In this document: positions 24,801 to 33,337 of the stretch, in pieces
Layout: the number at the start of each line of letters is the position of its first letter
Numbering within the stretch: position 1 is the stretch's first letter
Origin: Planctomycetota bacterium
GTDB taxonomy: Bacteria > Planctomycetota > SZUA-567 > H5-PLA8
Direction of reading: 5' to 3'
DNA length: 64,000 bases
NCBI GenBank assembly: GCA_027493525.1
Contig: JAOSKN010000003.1
Location: 1,302,001-1,366,000, forward strand
Program-made: the position numbers and the translations under genes
Notes under the pieces: generated by a model
Databases searched by the model: none
What the model was told of the DNA's origin: nothing
What the model saw: the letters and a program-made list of their open reading frames with translations, nothing else

Positions 24801-25246
24801 AAAACCTCGATGGTGGTGCTGAAAGAACCTGTTGATGAACCGCTGATCGAAATCGCATTAAGCGTTCCGCCGGCAGTGAAATCCAGGCCGCCCAAACCCG
24901 TGGGATCCAGCGTGCCGCTTCCATCCACCCCATCGTACTGCAATTCAAGGATGCCCGCCGTATCCTGGGTGTAGGTCAGCACGCCGCCGGCAACCGCCGC
25001 GCTGGCCGTGCCGCCGCCATCTTCCGTTACCGTCAGGTCGCGTTCGCCGCCCAATCCCGCCGCAACGGAAGCCGACGCGGTCGCATTGCTCGCGGGAGTC
25101 ACCGCCGCTTGCACGACGCTGAAGTCGTCCACCGTCGTCTGCGCGCTCGCCCGCCCCGCGCCGAAGGCGACCAGGACGAATAGCCCCGCCAGCGCCAGCG
25201 TGCGGCCGCGAGAACTCGGAATCCGGCTTGGGGATTCAAAACGCAT
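21900..25246 (-). CDS. Large secreted DUF11/SdrD-B surface protein 2 (frame broken at a G run)
   Basis: About 1115 residues if the G4 run at 22776-22779 is read as G5. The fix joins a 5' frame ending in PMRVTP to a 3' frame starting VVWRSPP, matching protein 1 at the same place. The start at 25244-25246 has AAAGGGTGA upstream and gives a signal peptide ending GAGRASA. A beta-rich N-terminal region and a DUF11-like repeat come next, then two SdrD-B-like domains (SGVVWHDLNADGIRQGG and SGMVFDDDNDNGQFNDPP, with Asp-rich calcium-type loops), one DUF11 (TDLRLTKSVSN) and the C-terminal region shared with protein 1. A strong terminator follows. Confidence 0.75.
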
Positions 25247-25690
25247 GTGCTTCACCCTTTCTCGACTGGTACGGCTTCCAGGTGGCGCCCCCGCCTCAGG
25301 CTCGGACAACAACTCGGCCCGGCGTCGAACACGCCCCTCATTCGATTCTCTGGCTGACGTTGCTCCCCCGACCACCCCGCGACGGGCTCGGGAAACGACG
25401 CAACGTAAGGCCGAGACGTGTCGCCGTCAGGTTCCCTTAGCCGCTTGTTGGGGATTACCGTCCCCGTTCCCCAGCAACGCCATAAACCTTGATCTTGAAC
25501 GAGTTAGGATAGGCGATGCAGGTTTTTTTTGCAATCGTCTAGAAAGAAGTTCCAATGCTCAAGAACCGATATCCGAACAAATTCCAAATCTCAATACCTA
25601 ACTGGTTAATTACACGAGGCTTTCAAATAGGGCTTCCGGCCCTCAATCCTCTCTGGGTTCCTGGGCACGGCGCGCTTCCAATTTGTTGCG
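25247..25690. other. 444-base intergenic region between DUF11 gene 2 and smpB
   Basis: This serves as leader of DUF11 gene 2 (minus strand) and 3' flank of smpB. It includes a T8 tract at about 25512-25519 and a GC-rich section (25270-25440). I looked for riboswitch-like elements and saw no convincing match. No gene is supported. Confidence 0.5.
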
Positions 25691-26200
25691 TCAACCGCGG
25701 TTGCGCATTTTCATCGCACGATCCACCTCGCGCCGAGCTTCGTCCTTCCGCAGCGCCTGGCGCTTGTCGGCTTTGGTCTTGCCCCGGCAGATGCCCAGCT
25801 TCACCTTGGCCCAGTTGCCGTGAAAGTAGACCTCCAGCGGCACCACCGTATAGCCGGCGCGGTCCATGCGCGCTTGGAGTTTCTGGATCTCGCGCTTCTT
25901 CAGGAGCAGCTTGCGGCGGCGGTCGGCGATGGGCACTTCCACGAAGGCTTTTTCATACGGCGAGATGCGCAGGCCCACGAGCCAGCACTGGCCCTCGTAG
26001 ACCCGCGCATAGCTGTCGGCGAAATCCACCTTGCCCGCGCGCAGGCTCTTGACCTCGCTGCCGTGCAATACCAGGCCGGCCTCGAGGCTTTCTTCGATCG
26101 TGTAATCGTGCCGCGCGCGCCGGTTCGTCGCGACCACCTTGAAATAAGGCTTCTTCTCCGCAGCGGCGGCGGGCTTGGCCGGAGATTGCGGCTTGGACAT
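25691..26200 (-). CDS. smpB: SsrA-binding protein SmpB
   Basis: SmpB binds tmRNA and brings it to stalled ribosomes for trans-translation. The 169-residue product has the conserved core (VVATNRRARHDY, EAGLVLHGSEVKSLRAGK, DSYARVYEGQCWL, YEKAFVEV) and the basic C-terminal tail (GKTKADKRQALRKDEARRE) needed for ribosome accommodation. An N-terminal extension of about 20 residues rich in Ala, Pro and Lys is longer than usual. The start at 26198-26200 is the first Met giving a sensible N-terminus. The frame stays open upstream but is not coding-like. No tmRNA gene is seen in the window. Confidence 0.95.
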   Translation of the reverse strand: MSKPQSPAKPAAAAEKKPYFKVVATNRRARHDYTIEESLEAGLVLHGSEVKSLRAGKVDFADSYARVYEGQCWLVGLRISPYEKAFVEVPIADRRRKLLLKKREIQKLQARMDRAGYTVVPLEVYFHGNWAKVKLGICRGKTKADKRQALRKDEARREVDRAMKMRNRG

Positions 26201-26207
26201 GCTCAGT

Positions 26208-26270
26208 ACAGTAAACAGTGAGCGGTGAACAGTAAACAGTAACGGCGGGGTATGAATGCGGAATGCGGAA
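26208..26270. repeat. Intergenic short-repeat cluster (GTAAACAGT and GAATGCG units)
   Basis: Upstream of smpB, units of the form AGTAAACAGT/GGTGAACAGT recur three times (26208-26241), followed by a tandem GAATGCG/GAATGCGG pair (26254-26270). The same two unit families recur in other intergenic gaps of this window (33121-33143, 45579-45592, 42722-42750, 51514-51540). Confidence 0.6.
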
Positions 26271-26416
26271 CCTGCGCTCAAAGCGGTCTTGCAGGAGTTT
26301 CTTTCGGAATATGGATCGCGCTTCGCGCGGATTATTTCAGGCGCCACCCCTGCCCCTTCTCGGGGAGGATGGGAACATGCTCGCAGCGAATTCAACTAAT
26401 CGGTTAGACCGCTTAG

Positions 26417-27948
26417 CTAAGGGCTCTGCGCTTCGGGCGTCTTGGCTTCGCCGTCGGGCGCCGGCGGGACTTCAGGACTCGGCGCATCGGGCGAGACCGA
26501 GGGCATTTCCGGCGGCGCGTCGGGTGAATTGGGGGGAACCTCCATCTGGCCCTCGGGCGGCAGGTCGGACGGCGGCGGGGCCGCGTCATCGGGAGCAGCC
26601 TGCACCTCCTTGGGGGCGTGGAATTGCAGCGGCGGCGTGTCGCGCCTGGCGTACCGGTGGGTTCCCAGCAGGGAGATCTTGTTCTCCCCCTCGACCTTGA
26701 AAAGCAGGACCGGAACGAGCGGCACGTCCTCGAACTGGTACGACTTGGCTTGGTCCTCGATGTAGTAGGCCCTGAACTCCTGACCCGCCTGCTCGTACGT
26801 ACCGCGCACCGGATCCCAGAGCTTGATGCGTTCCTGGAACTGCAGCGAAGGCTTGCCCAGCAACTTTTCCACGTCCTCCCAGTTCTGCAGCGTTTTAAGG
26901 CGATCCAGCGCCAAAGCGAGGTCATCCTGGCGCTTCGCGGACTGTTCTTCTTTCAACCGCGCCAAGGCCTCGGCCAGAGCCAGGTCCCGCTCCGCGAGCG
27001 CCTGCTTCTCCTTTTGCCAGCGCTTGTATTGAGGCACGCCCACGGCGACGACGAGCGGCACGACGATGAGCAGGAGCATGGCCACGATGCCGATGCGCGT
27101 CATCTTCTTGAACGGCACCGCTTCGACCGGCGCGGAGCGCGAGCTGATCGTAGCCGCCATGGCTTCGTCCGCCGCCGCGCTGAGCCGGCTGGAACTGAGC
27201 ATCGAGGAGCTGCGCCCGCTGGAGAGCCGGTCGGAGACGGACTCGCGCTTGCCGGATGCGCCGGGTAGCGCGGCCTGGCGCCCCGAAGAGCCCTTGCGAC
27301 CTGAACTCGAGGCCGGCCGGATCCCGGAAGAACTCGCCCGCCCGCCTGAATTCGGCCCGCCTTCGAACATCCCCCCACTCGGATGCGCGGAGCGGACTGC
27401 GTGGGCATGGGCGGGCGGCGTTCCGAGGAGGACGACGGGGCTTGCGCGCCGCTCTTGGGCTTGGGCAGGATCTCGGTCTTCCCTTCCGCCTGCTTGCGCA
27501 GCGCCGAACCGGGCTTGGCCGGTTGCTTGGCGGAGGACCCCGAGGGCTTCGCGGCGGCCGGGGTCTTGCCCGACGCGGACGCGGGCTTCGCGGCGGCGGC
27601 CTGCTTCGTCGAGGACGCGGCGGGAGGAGCCTTGGACTTGGCTTTCGCCGGCGGCGGATCGGGCTGGTCGTCCTCGTCGTAGACCAGCTTGTTCCCGCCG
27701 ATCTCGATCGTGTCCCCTTTGACGATCTTGGTGCGGCGGATTTTCTTGCCGTTGACGACCGTGCCGTGGTCCGTATCGAGGTCCTCGAGGAAGACGTACT
27801 GCCCTACGACGGAGAAGACCGCGTGCCGATCCTGAACCTGCTTTCCTTCGAGGTGAACCTCAAGGCCGGGCAGGCTGCCGGCGGTCGCGCCGTTCCGGAT
27901 CGGAACGACGACCTCGCCTTGGCCCGAGTGCAGCACGAGTTTACGCAT
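26417..27948 (-). CDS. FHA-domain membrane protein (frame broken at a C run)
   Basis: About 510 residues if the C6 run at 27371-27376 is read as C7. Residues 1-75 form a forkhead-associated domain, a phosphothreonine-binding module (DRHAVFSVVGQYVFLEDLDT...GTVVNGKKI). A long Lys/Ala/Ser/Pro-rich linker follows, then one TM helix (IGIVAMLLLIVVPLVVAVGV). A coiled-coil (QALAERDLALAEALARLKEE) and an unrecognised globular part end in a Pro-rich tail. The start may be 27948 or an in-frame ATG at 27984; neither has a strong ribosome-binding site. An FHA domain implies a phosphoprotein partner, possibly a target of a Hanks kinase such as the one at 5.4 kb, but this is inference. Confidence 0.75.
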
Positions 27949-28024
27949 CGTTGCGGAAGCGGCTCCTGGCCCTGAACCCGCCATAATATACTTCGGGCCG
28001 GGAAAAGAAAAGGGAGCGCGAGGA

Positions 28025-29764
28025 TCAGGTCTCGCCGCGGTGCGGATGCCGCCCGGTCTTGGGTTCCTTCTCCTTGGGCTCCTTCCGAGCGGGCCGGCGG
28101 GGGACGTCGAAGTCCGGCCGGGGCTCAGACCAACCGCGCCCCGATAGTCCGATCAATTCCTTCAGTCGCCGCCCCAGGTTCGACAGTTCCCCCTGTCCCG
28201 CGGCCCAATGCGCGCCCAACGCACCCGTCCAGAGGTCGCCCGGCAGCGCGCCGGGAGCCAGGCTCGCGCCCGGCCGGTACAGCAGCGCGTCCGCCGAGTG
28301 ATCCTGCGCCCAGCCGGCCAGGGCTTCCATCCAGAACGTATCGGCGTCCTCCGCGGGACGCGGCTCGACGGGATGCCCGCGCCACATGTTCACCAGCCAG
28401 AGCCGCTGCCCCTCGCTCTCGGGGTGCCCCTGCGACGTCGTCAGCCGCCGCGCCGCTTCCAGCCCCGCCAGGTCCTGCGGGGAGAACGCCAGGATGTCCA
28501 CGTTCTCCTCAGCGAGCATCCGCCGGTACTGTTCGGTGTCCTCGGGAATCCAGGGCTCGAACGCCACGCCGACCAGCGCGCCGGGGTTCTTCTTCTTGAC
28601 CGACTCGGCCAGGTCCGCCAGATGGCTCTCCCACGCGTTCTGATGGAATTCGTGCTCGAACATCCCGGCGATCTCGCCGAGGCGGTGGTATCCGTAAATG
28701 GACGAGGCGAGCAGGAAAACGTCGGGCATGAACTCTTCGTTGTAGCGCTTGACCCGCGTGGCGTGGCGTTCCCGGAAGTTCTGCCAGGATTGCGGCGGGT
28801 CCTGCGCGCGATAGGGCTTCGGCACGTCCAGGAAGACGATCCGCGCGCCGCCGTCGCGGGCCTGCTGCACCAGCCGGCCGAGCAGTTCGACCTCGGCCTT
28901 CGGCCCCTCGCCTTCGCCCAACTGCGAAACCCGGAAGGCGACCGTCCGGGCGCCGGACGCCAGGATCGAGGCCAATTCCGCCTCGTAGCCCGATTCCAGC
29001 GCCTCCCGCGAGAGCCAGCCGACTTCGTACGGTCGATACGCCGCGCCGAAGATCGGGGTCAACGTCGCACCCAGAATCGGCTTCGGGGCCGCGCGCGGCG
29101 GATGCAGCCGGCGCAGTTCCTCGGCCTCCAAGCGCGCGCGCCCGGCCAGCAGCGGCGGCAACGCGAAGGCGGCAGCGAGGATCGCCGTCGCATACAGGCC
29201 CAGCGCGGCGTACAGCGGGAGCTTCGAACCCCGCGCCTGCGGCGCGCGGTGGGGCACGAAAAACCGCGCCAGCGCCCCGCCGAAGGTGGCCATCAGCAGC
29301 GGCGCGAAGAAATCCAGCGAACGGGACAGCGATGGCTGCGCGACCTCGAGCAGGTCGTGGTAGGCCGCCAGGTCCGCGAACCGCCACCCATTCAAGACGG
29401 TCAGGAACACGAACGTCGCCACGATCCAGCCCAGCGACGCGCGGCTGTGCCGGCGTAATCCCACCGCGGCCGGCAGCCAGGATACACTCACCAGGCCGAC
29501 CGCCGCGCAGACCCCGGCGGAGACGAAGTTGCCCGTGCCCAGCGCCATGCCGAAGGCCAGGAAGCCAAGCATCATCCCGGACAGCCCGGCGAGCCAGCAG
29601 ACCACGAAATGGACGTTGCTCCACCAGGGCACGTGATGCGGGTCCGGCGCGGGCCGCGCAGCCTGCAATGGAGCATCGGGCGTCTCCGCGGGCACGGACT
29701 CCCGCGGCGTGGAGGGGGAAGGCGGAACCGTCATCGGGCGCAGTCGAGTCTCCACGAGCTCCAT
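28025..29764 (-). CDS. Polytopic membrane protein with C-terminal TIM-barrel-like domain, unknown function
   Basis: About 579 residues. After a short Pro-rich N-terminus come about five or six hydrophobic segments (residues about 50-215; for example VCWLAGLSGMMLGFLAFGMA and LPLYAALGLYATAILAAAFA). The C-terminal 330 residues look like a soluble alpha/beta barrel of glycosidase type: repeated strand-helix units with motifs such as GARIVFLDVPKPY, MPDVFLLASSIYGYHRLGE, ALVGVAFEPW and VDILAFSPQDLAG. I do not recognise a named family. The start is uncertain (29764 or an ATG ten codons later). The tail is rich in Lys, Glu and Pro. It sits between the FHA gene and a GH20-like gene on the same strand, which weakly suggests a glycan role. 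Confidence 0.65.
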   Translation of the reverse strand: MELVETRLRPMTVPPSPSTPRESVPAETPDAPLQAARPAPDPHHVPWWSNVHFVVCWLAGLSGMMLGFLAFGMALGTGNFVSAGVCAAVGLVSVSWLPAAVGLRRHSRASLGWIVATFVFLTVLNGWRFADLAAYHDLLEVAQPSLSRSLDFFAPLLMATFGGALARFFVPHRAPQARGSKLPLYAALGLYATAILAAAFALPPLLAGRARLEAEELRRLHPPRAAPKPILGATLTPIFGAAYRPYEVGWLSREALESGYEAELASILASGARTVAFRVSQLGEGEGPKAEVELLGRLVQQARDGGARIVFLDVPKPYRAQDPPQSWQNFRERHATRVKRYNEEFMPDVFLLASSIYGYHRLGEIAGMFEHEFHQNAWESHLADLAESVKKKNPGALVGVAFEPWIPEDTEQYRRMLAEENVDILAFSPQDLAGLEAARRLTTSQGHPESEGQRLWLVNMWRGHPVEPRPAEDADTFWMEALAGWAQDHSADALLYRPGASLAPGALPGDLWTGALGAHWAAGQGELSNLGRRLKELIGLSGRGWSEPRPDFDVPRRPARKEPKEKEPKTGRHPHRGET

Positions 29765-29854
29765 TCCTGTCCGCGCGCGTACGGGGTCACAACGGGATGG
29801 TGGCATGGAACCCGTAAACTAGGACAGGAATTCGGCTCTCAGGCCCCCGAAACC

Positions 29855-31767
29855 TCAAACTCGAACGGGTTGCTGCCAGTCGGTCTCGGGCAAGGGGTAG
29901 GCCTCCAGAACCTCCTGAAGCTGGTCCAGGCGGCGCAACCCATAGGCCATCTTGCAGTTCAGGTATTCCTCGGCTGATTCCGGCAGGCTCATATGCTGGC
30001 AGGCATTGCGAAAATGTTCCACCAAGTCGCCGGTCTTGGCCTTGAGGTCCTCCACGCGCCAGCGCAGCCGTCCGGCTTGGAACGGATCGGCCGTGCCTGC
30101 CTGCAGATTGCCAAAGTCGGAGGCCACTGCCTGATCGAAGTGTTCCACGTAGTACAGAAAGGCGCCGATGCTGCTCCAGGCGTCCACGAGGGTCAGCACG
30201 CTGCGGTGCCGGGCACACTGCTCGTAGAGGTCGTGCAGCACTTCGCGCGCCTCGCGCGGGTACTCCCGCAGGTGCATGTCGTAGACCGCCCAGAAACGAT
30301 CCTGTTGCGCCTTTTCCTTGAGCCCGTGGAACCGGGCGCCGAATCGCGAATAGAAAGCCTGACGGTGCGTGTTCTTCATGCCGCCCCAGGCCCGTTCGCT
30401 GGCGTACAGCAGCGCCGGCCACGCCAGTTCCGGCGGCTCGTGGAGCGGGCCCATGGAATACTCGCGCGTCCACCCGGCGCTGACCAGGCCGGTGATGTAA
30501 CCGAGGTCGGCGGCCTCCGCCCAGGCGTCCAGCGAGTCGAAGGCGTCGTACTTGAACGAAGGCTGCCGCACGGCCGTACCCCAGACCTTCCGATCCAGGT
30601 TGCGGTAGCGGTCCAGCGCGACCAAGAGCGGCTGTCCGGTGCGCCCGCCCAGGCCCGTGGCCTCGTTGAGGCAGAGACAGACTTCCGGCGGGAGCCATCG
30701 GATCTGCTCGTCGGTCATCTCACGCACGCGCTCGTCCCACATCAGCACGCTCTTGCCCCGCGAGATCAAATACCGCGAGGCCTTCCCGAAGTGGTCGAGG
30801 TACAGCGCCGAGCGCCCCCGAGCTGCCGTGCGCGCGCCTGGCAGGCCGGGCACTGCCCCAGGAACCGCGCAGGATCCCCGCCAATATGAAAGAGCGGCGC
30901 GCTGTGGCAGGCCAGCAGGTCCTCCACCATCGCGGTGAAGATCTCGAGCGTCGAAGGATGGCTGGGGCAGAACATCTGCAGGTAGCGCGGATCCTCGCGC
31001 AACTCGCGGTACGGGTCGAGCTTGAGGATATAGCCCACATTCCCCAGACCGTGCAGCAGCGGGACCAGCGTGATCCCGCGCTCCTTCGCCAGCGTGTCGA
31101 TCTCGACGATGTAATTCGGCGGAAGCGCTTTGGGATGCGAGAGGCCCGGCTGCGAGTTGTATAGGAAATAGTCCTCGTACTCCAGGATCACGATATTGAA
31201 GCGGTAGTGGCTCAGGCGATCGAGGGTGGTCTCGAGGTACGACCGGGTCGGAGGCCAGCCCTTGAAGTCCAGATGCACGGCGCGGTGCGGGAGCAGCGGG
31301 CCGTCCTCGATCACCAGCCCGGGCATATCCTGGCGGTTCTCCAGCAACTGCTGGATCGTCTGGGCCGCGTAGTAGAAACCGTTCTCGTCGCTGGCCTCGA
31401 TCAGGGCGCCGTCGTCGCGGATCGTGAGCCGGTAGCCTTCGGGCTTGCGCGCCGCGCCGCGCAGGGGCCGCCCGACCTTGATCCACGCGCGCGGCACCGT
31501 CGGCGAATTGGTCAGCAGCGCCTGGTTGGGCTCCAGCGTCTCGCTGGCCATGAGCTGGGTGCGCATCCCCAGATCCTCGAGCTGCCCGACCGCGATCTGG
31601 GCGCGCGCGCGAATCCCCGGGAGCGGGGAAGTCGGCAGGTGCAGGTACAGGCTGGGCGGCAGGCGCCACGGCGCGCCTTGCGGACTGATCGACTGCGGTT
31701 GGGGCACCAGGTTCAGTTCGGAGGCGAATCCGCCGCTGCTGTCCTGTGCGCTGAGTCCCAGCGACAT
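29855..31767 (-). CDS. GH20-like beta-N-acetylhexosaminidase homologue lacking the catalytic Glu (frame broken)
   Basis: About 637 residues if the C5 run at 30815-30819 is read as C6. Residues about 10-120 resemble the GH20 N-terminal domain (NLVPQPQSISPQ...). A TIM barrel follows with HRAVHLDFKGWPPTRSYLE and FNIVILEYEDYF. GH20 enzymes carry an Asp-Glu catalytic pair in an HxGGDE motif. Here the motif reads HIGGDPARF, with Pro in place of Glu. The protein may be inactive or use another acid. The C-terminal half is helical and unlike standard GH20. The start at 31765-31767 has AAGGGA 6 bases upstream. There is no signal peptide, so it is cytoplasmic. comF lies 75 bases upstream on the same strand. 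Confidence 0.7.
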
Positions 31768-31842
31768 ACATGATCCCTTACTGTCGGCCGGGGGGAAGGC
31801 TAAACCTTTGCCCCGGTTCGGCAAACGGTATTTGCATACTCG

Positions 31843-32643
31843 TCAGCCGCGCGCTACCGCCGCCGCCCGGACCTCCGCGACCCCCGCCTGGCGCAGCGTC
31901 CGCGCGCACTCGCCGATCGTGCTCCCCGTCGTGATCACGTCGTCGAGCAGCAGCACGGCCGACGGCATGTAACGCGCCGCCTCCCGGGGCGCGGCCTCGA
32001 ACGCTCCACGCAGGTTCTCGCGGCGCGCGTCGGCGTCGAGCGTCGCCTGCGGGCTCGTCGCGCGGACCTTCCGCAGCATCCGCGTCTCGACCGGAAGGCT
32101 CAGCCGCCGGCCCAGGTCGCGCGCCAGCTCCTCCGCCTGGTTGAACCCGCGCGCCCGGAAGTCCTTGCGGGCCAGGGGCACCGGGACGATCGCGGCCAGC
32201 GGGCGCGCGCCTTCCAGCAACCGGGTATCGCGCACGCGCCGCGCCAGCAGCGCCGCCAGCAGCGGGACCGCCTGCAAGCCCGCGCCGAACTTGAGTCCCA
32301 GGATCAGCGCGCGCAACGGTTCCGCATAGCGCGCCAAGGTCGCGGACTGCGTCACGTACACGGGCGGATGGGCCGCGCATGAGGGGCAGCCGTCCACCGA
32401 ACCGCGCCCTTCCCCCACCCGGTCCCCACAGCGCGTGCAGCGGTCGGCGCCAACCCACTCGATCCGCTCCGCACAGCCCCCGCAAAGGACCCGGTTGGGC
32501 ATCGGCGGCAGCGGGAGCCCGCAAGCCAGGCAGTGCGGCGGATAGACCAGCGCCGCGGCGGCCTCCGCGGCATGGGCGAGCCCCGCGCGCAGGCCCGCGG
32601 TCGCGGGAGGCTCCAGGCACTCGCGGTAGGACTCGGGAAGCAT
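31843..32643 (-). CDS. comF: ComF-family phosphoribosyltransferase-like protein
   Basis: A 266-residue protein of the ComF/GntX family. The N-terminal part has zinc-finger CxxC pairs (CLACG, CGGC, CTRCG, CPSC). The C-terminal part is a type I phosphoribosyltransferase fold with the PRPP-binding loop LLDDVITTGST and the preceding PVPLARKDFRARGFNQAEELA. In naturally competent bacteria ComF acts in DNA uptake, while in others its role is unclear. The N-terminal stretch before the first Cys pair is a little longer than usual. It lies 25 bases downstream of yjbQ on the same strand, so the two are likely co-transcribed. Confidence 0.9.
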   Translation of the reverse strand: MLPESYRECLEPPATAGLRAGLAHAAEAAAALVYPPHCLACGLPLPPMPNRVLCGGCAERIEWVGADRCTRCGDRVGEGRGSVDGCPSCAAHPPVYVTQSATLARYAEPLRALILGLKFGAGLQAVPLLAALLARRVRDTRLLEGARPLAAIVPVPLARKDFRARGFNQAEELARDLGRRLSLPVETRMLRKVRATSPQATLDADARRENLRGAFEAAPREAARYMPSAVLLLDDVITTGSTIGECARTLRQAGVAEVRAAAVARG

Positions 32644-32668
32644 GATTCGCGTTCCGATTCGGCCCCGC

Positions 32669-33070
32669 TCAGTCCGCCCGCAGCACGTTCACCAGCACCT
32701 TGCGCGTGCGCGGGCCGTCGAACTCGCAGAAATAAAGCCCCTGCCACGTGCCGAGCGCCAGCCTGCCGCCCTCGACGAAGACCGTGGCGCTGTGGCCCAT
32801 CATGCTGGCCTTGACGTGCGCCGAACTGTTCCCTTCGCCGTGCCGGTAGTACGGGCGCTCCCAGGGCGCCAGTTCCTCCAGCATCGCCAGCATGTCGTGC
32901 CTCACGTCGGGGTCCGCGTTCTCGTTGATCGTCACGCCGGCGGTGGTGTGCGGGATGTAGACGATGACGTGCCCGCGCTTGACGCCGCTCTTCGCGACCA
33001 CCGCCTGGACCTCTTTGGTGATCTCGCGAAACTCGGCATGCTCGGACGTGCGGATCTCGAAACTTTCCAT
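32669..33070 (-). CDS. yjbQ: YjbQ-family (UPF0047) protein
   Basis: A 133-residue protein with the family signatures VIVYIPHTTAGVTINENADP, DVRHDML, YRHGEGNSSAHVKASMMGHS and GTWQGLYFCEFDGPR. This is the full family length. The family is annotated as a secondary thiamine-phosphate synthase on the basis of complementation; the physiological role is not firm. His and Glu residues in the two long motifs form a presumed metal-binding active site. The start at 33068-33070 has AAGGA 8 bases upstream. It overlaps no other gene and precedes comF. Confidence 0.93.
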   Translation of the reverse strand: MESFEIRTSEHAEFREITKEVQAVVAKSGVKRGHVIVYIPHTTAGVTINENADPDVRHDMLAMLEELAPWERPYYRHGEGNSSAHVKASMMGHSATVFVEGGRLALGTWQGLYFCEFDGPRTRKVLVNVLRAD

Positions 33071-33120
33071 GTTTTCATCCTTGAACACGAGCGCCGCCGC
33101 GCAGTCTAGCTGTCCATTTC

Positions 33121-33143
33121 GCATTCCGCATTCCGCATTCCGC
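33121..33143. repeat. Tandem GCATTCC intergenic repeat
   Basis: Three consecutive GCATTCC(G) units lie just upstream of yjbQ and next to the MITE-like element. The same unit in reverse complement occurs at 26254-26270 and 45579-45592. Confidence 0.6.
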
Positions 33144-33170
33144 AATGAGCGGTCCATTTCTTTCCGGCCT

Positions 33171-33337
33171 AGAGTGCGTCCTAAAACGTCTCGCGGCCGT
33201 CTTGGGGCGGCGGACCGCGCGATGCTTCGTTGGCCTGCTCGCCGTAGGCGCCGACCCGATACGGCTCGTGCGGCCGCCTCGCCTCGCGGGTCCGGCGCTC
33301 CCAAGCCGCCTCGCGATCCGGTTTTAGGACGCACTCT
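33171..33337. mobile_element. 167-bp palindromic MITE-like element, copy A
   Basis: The ends AGAGTGCGTCCTAAAAC and GTTTTAGGACGCACTCT are perfect 17-bp terminal inverted repeats. Beyond them the two arms remain imperfectly complementary, so the whole element can fold into one long hairpin. Copy B at 45617-45783 has the same length, ends and most of the interior, with scattered substitutions. No ORF is credible inside. If the repeat is taken as GAGTGCG..., both copies follow a TA dinucleotide, and copy B is also followed by TA, as expected for elements mobilised by IS630/Tc1-type transposases. In copy A the right flank is TT, so the target duplication is not clean there. Confidence 0.8.

Noticed and set aside
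25247..25690. Riboswitch in the leader of DUF11 gene 2
   Set aside because: I looked for c-di-GMP and cobalamin-type cores by eye and found no convincing match; a covariance-model search would decide.
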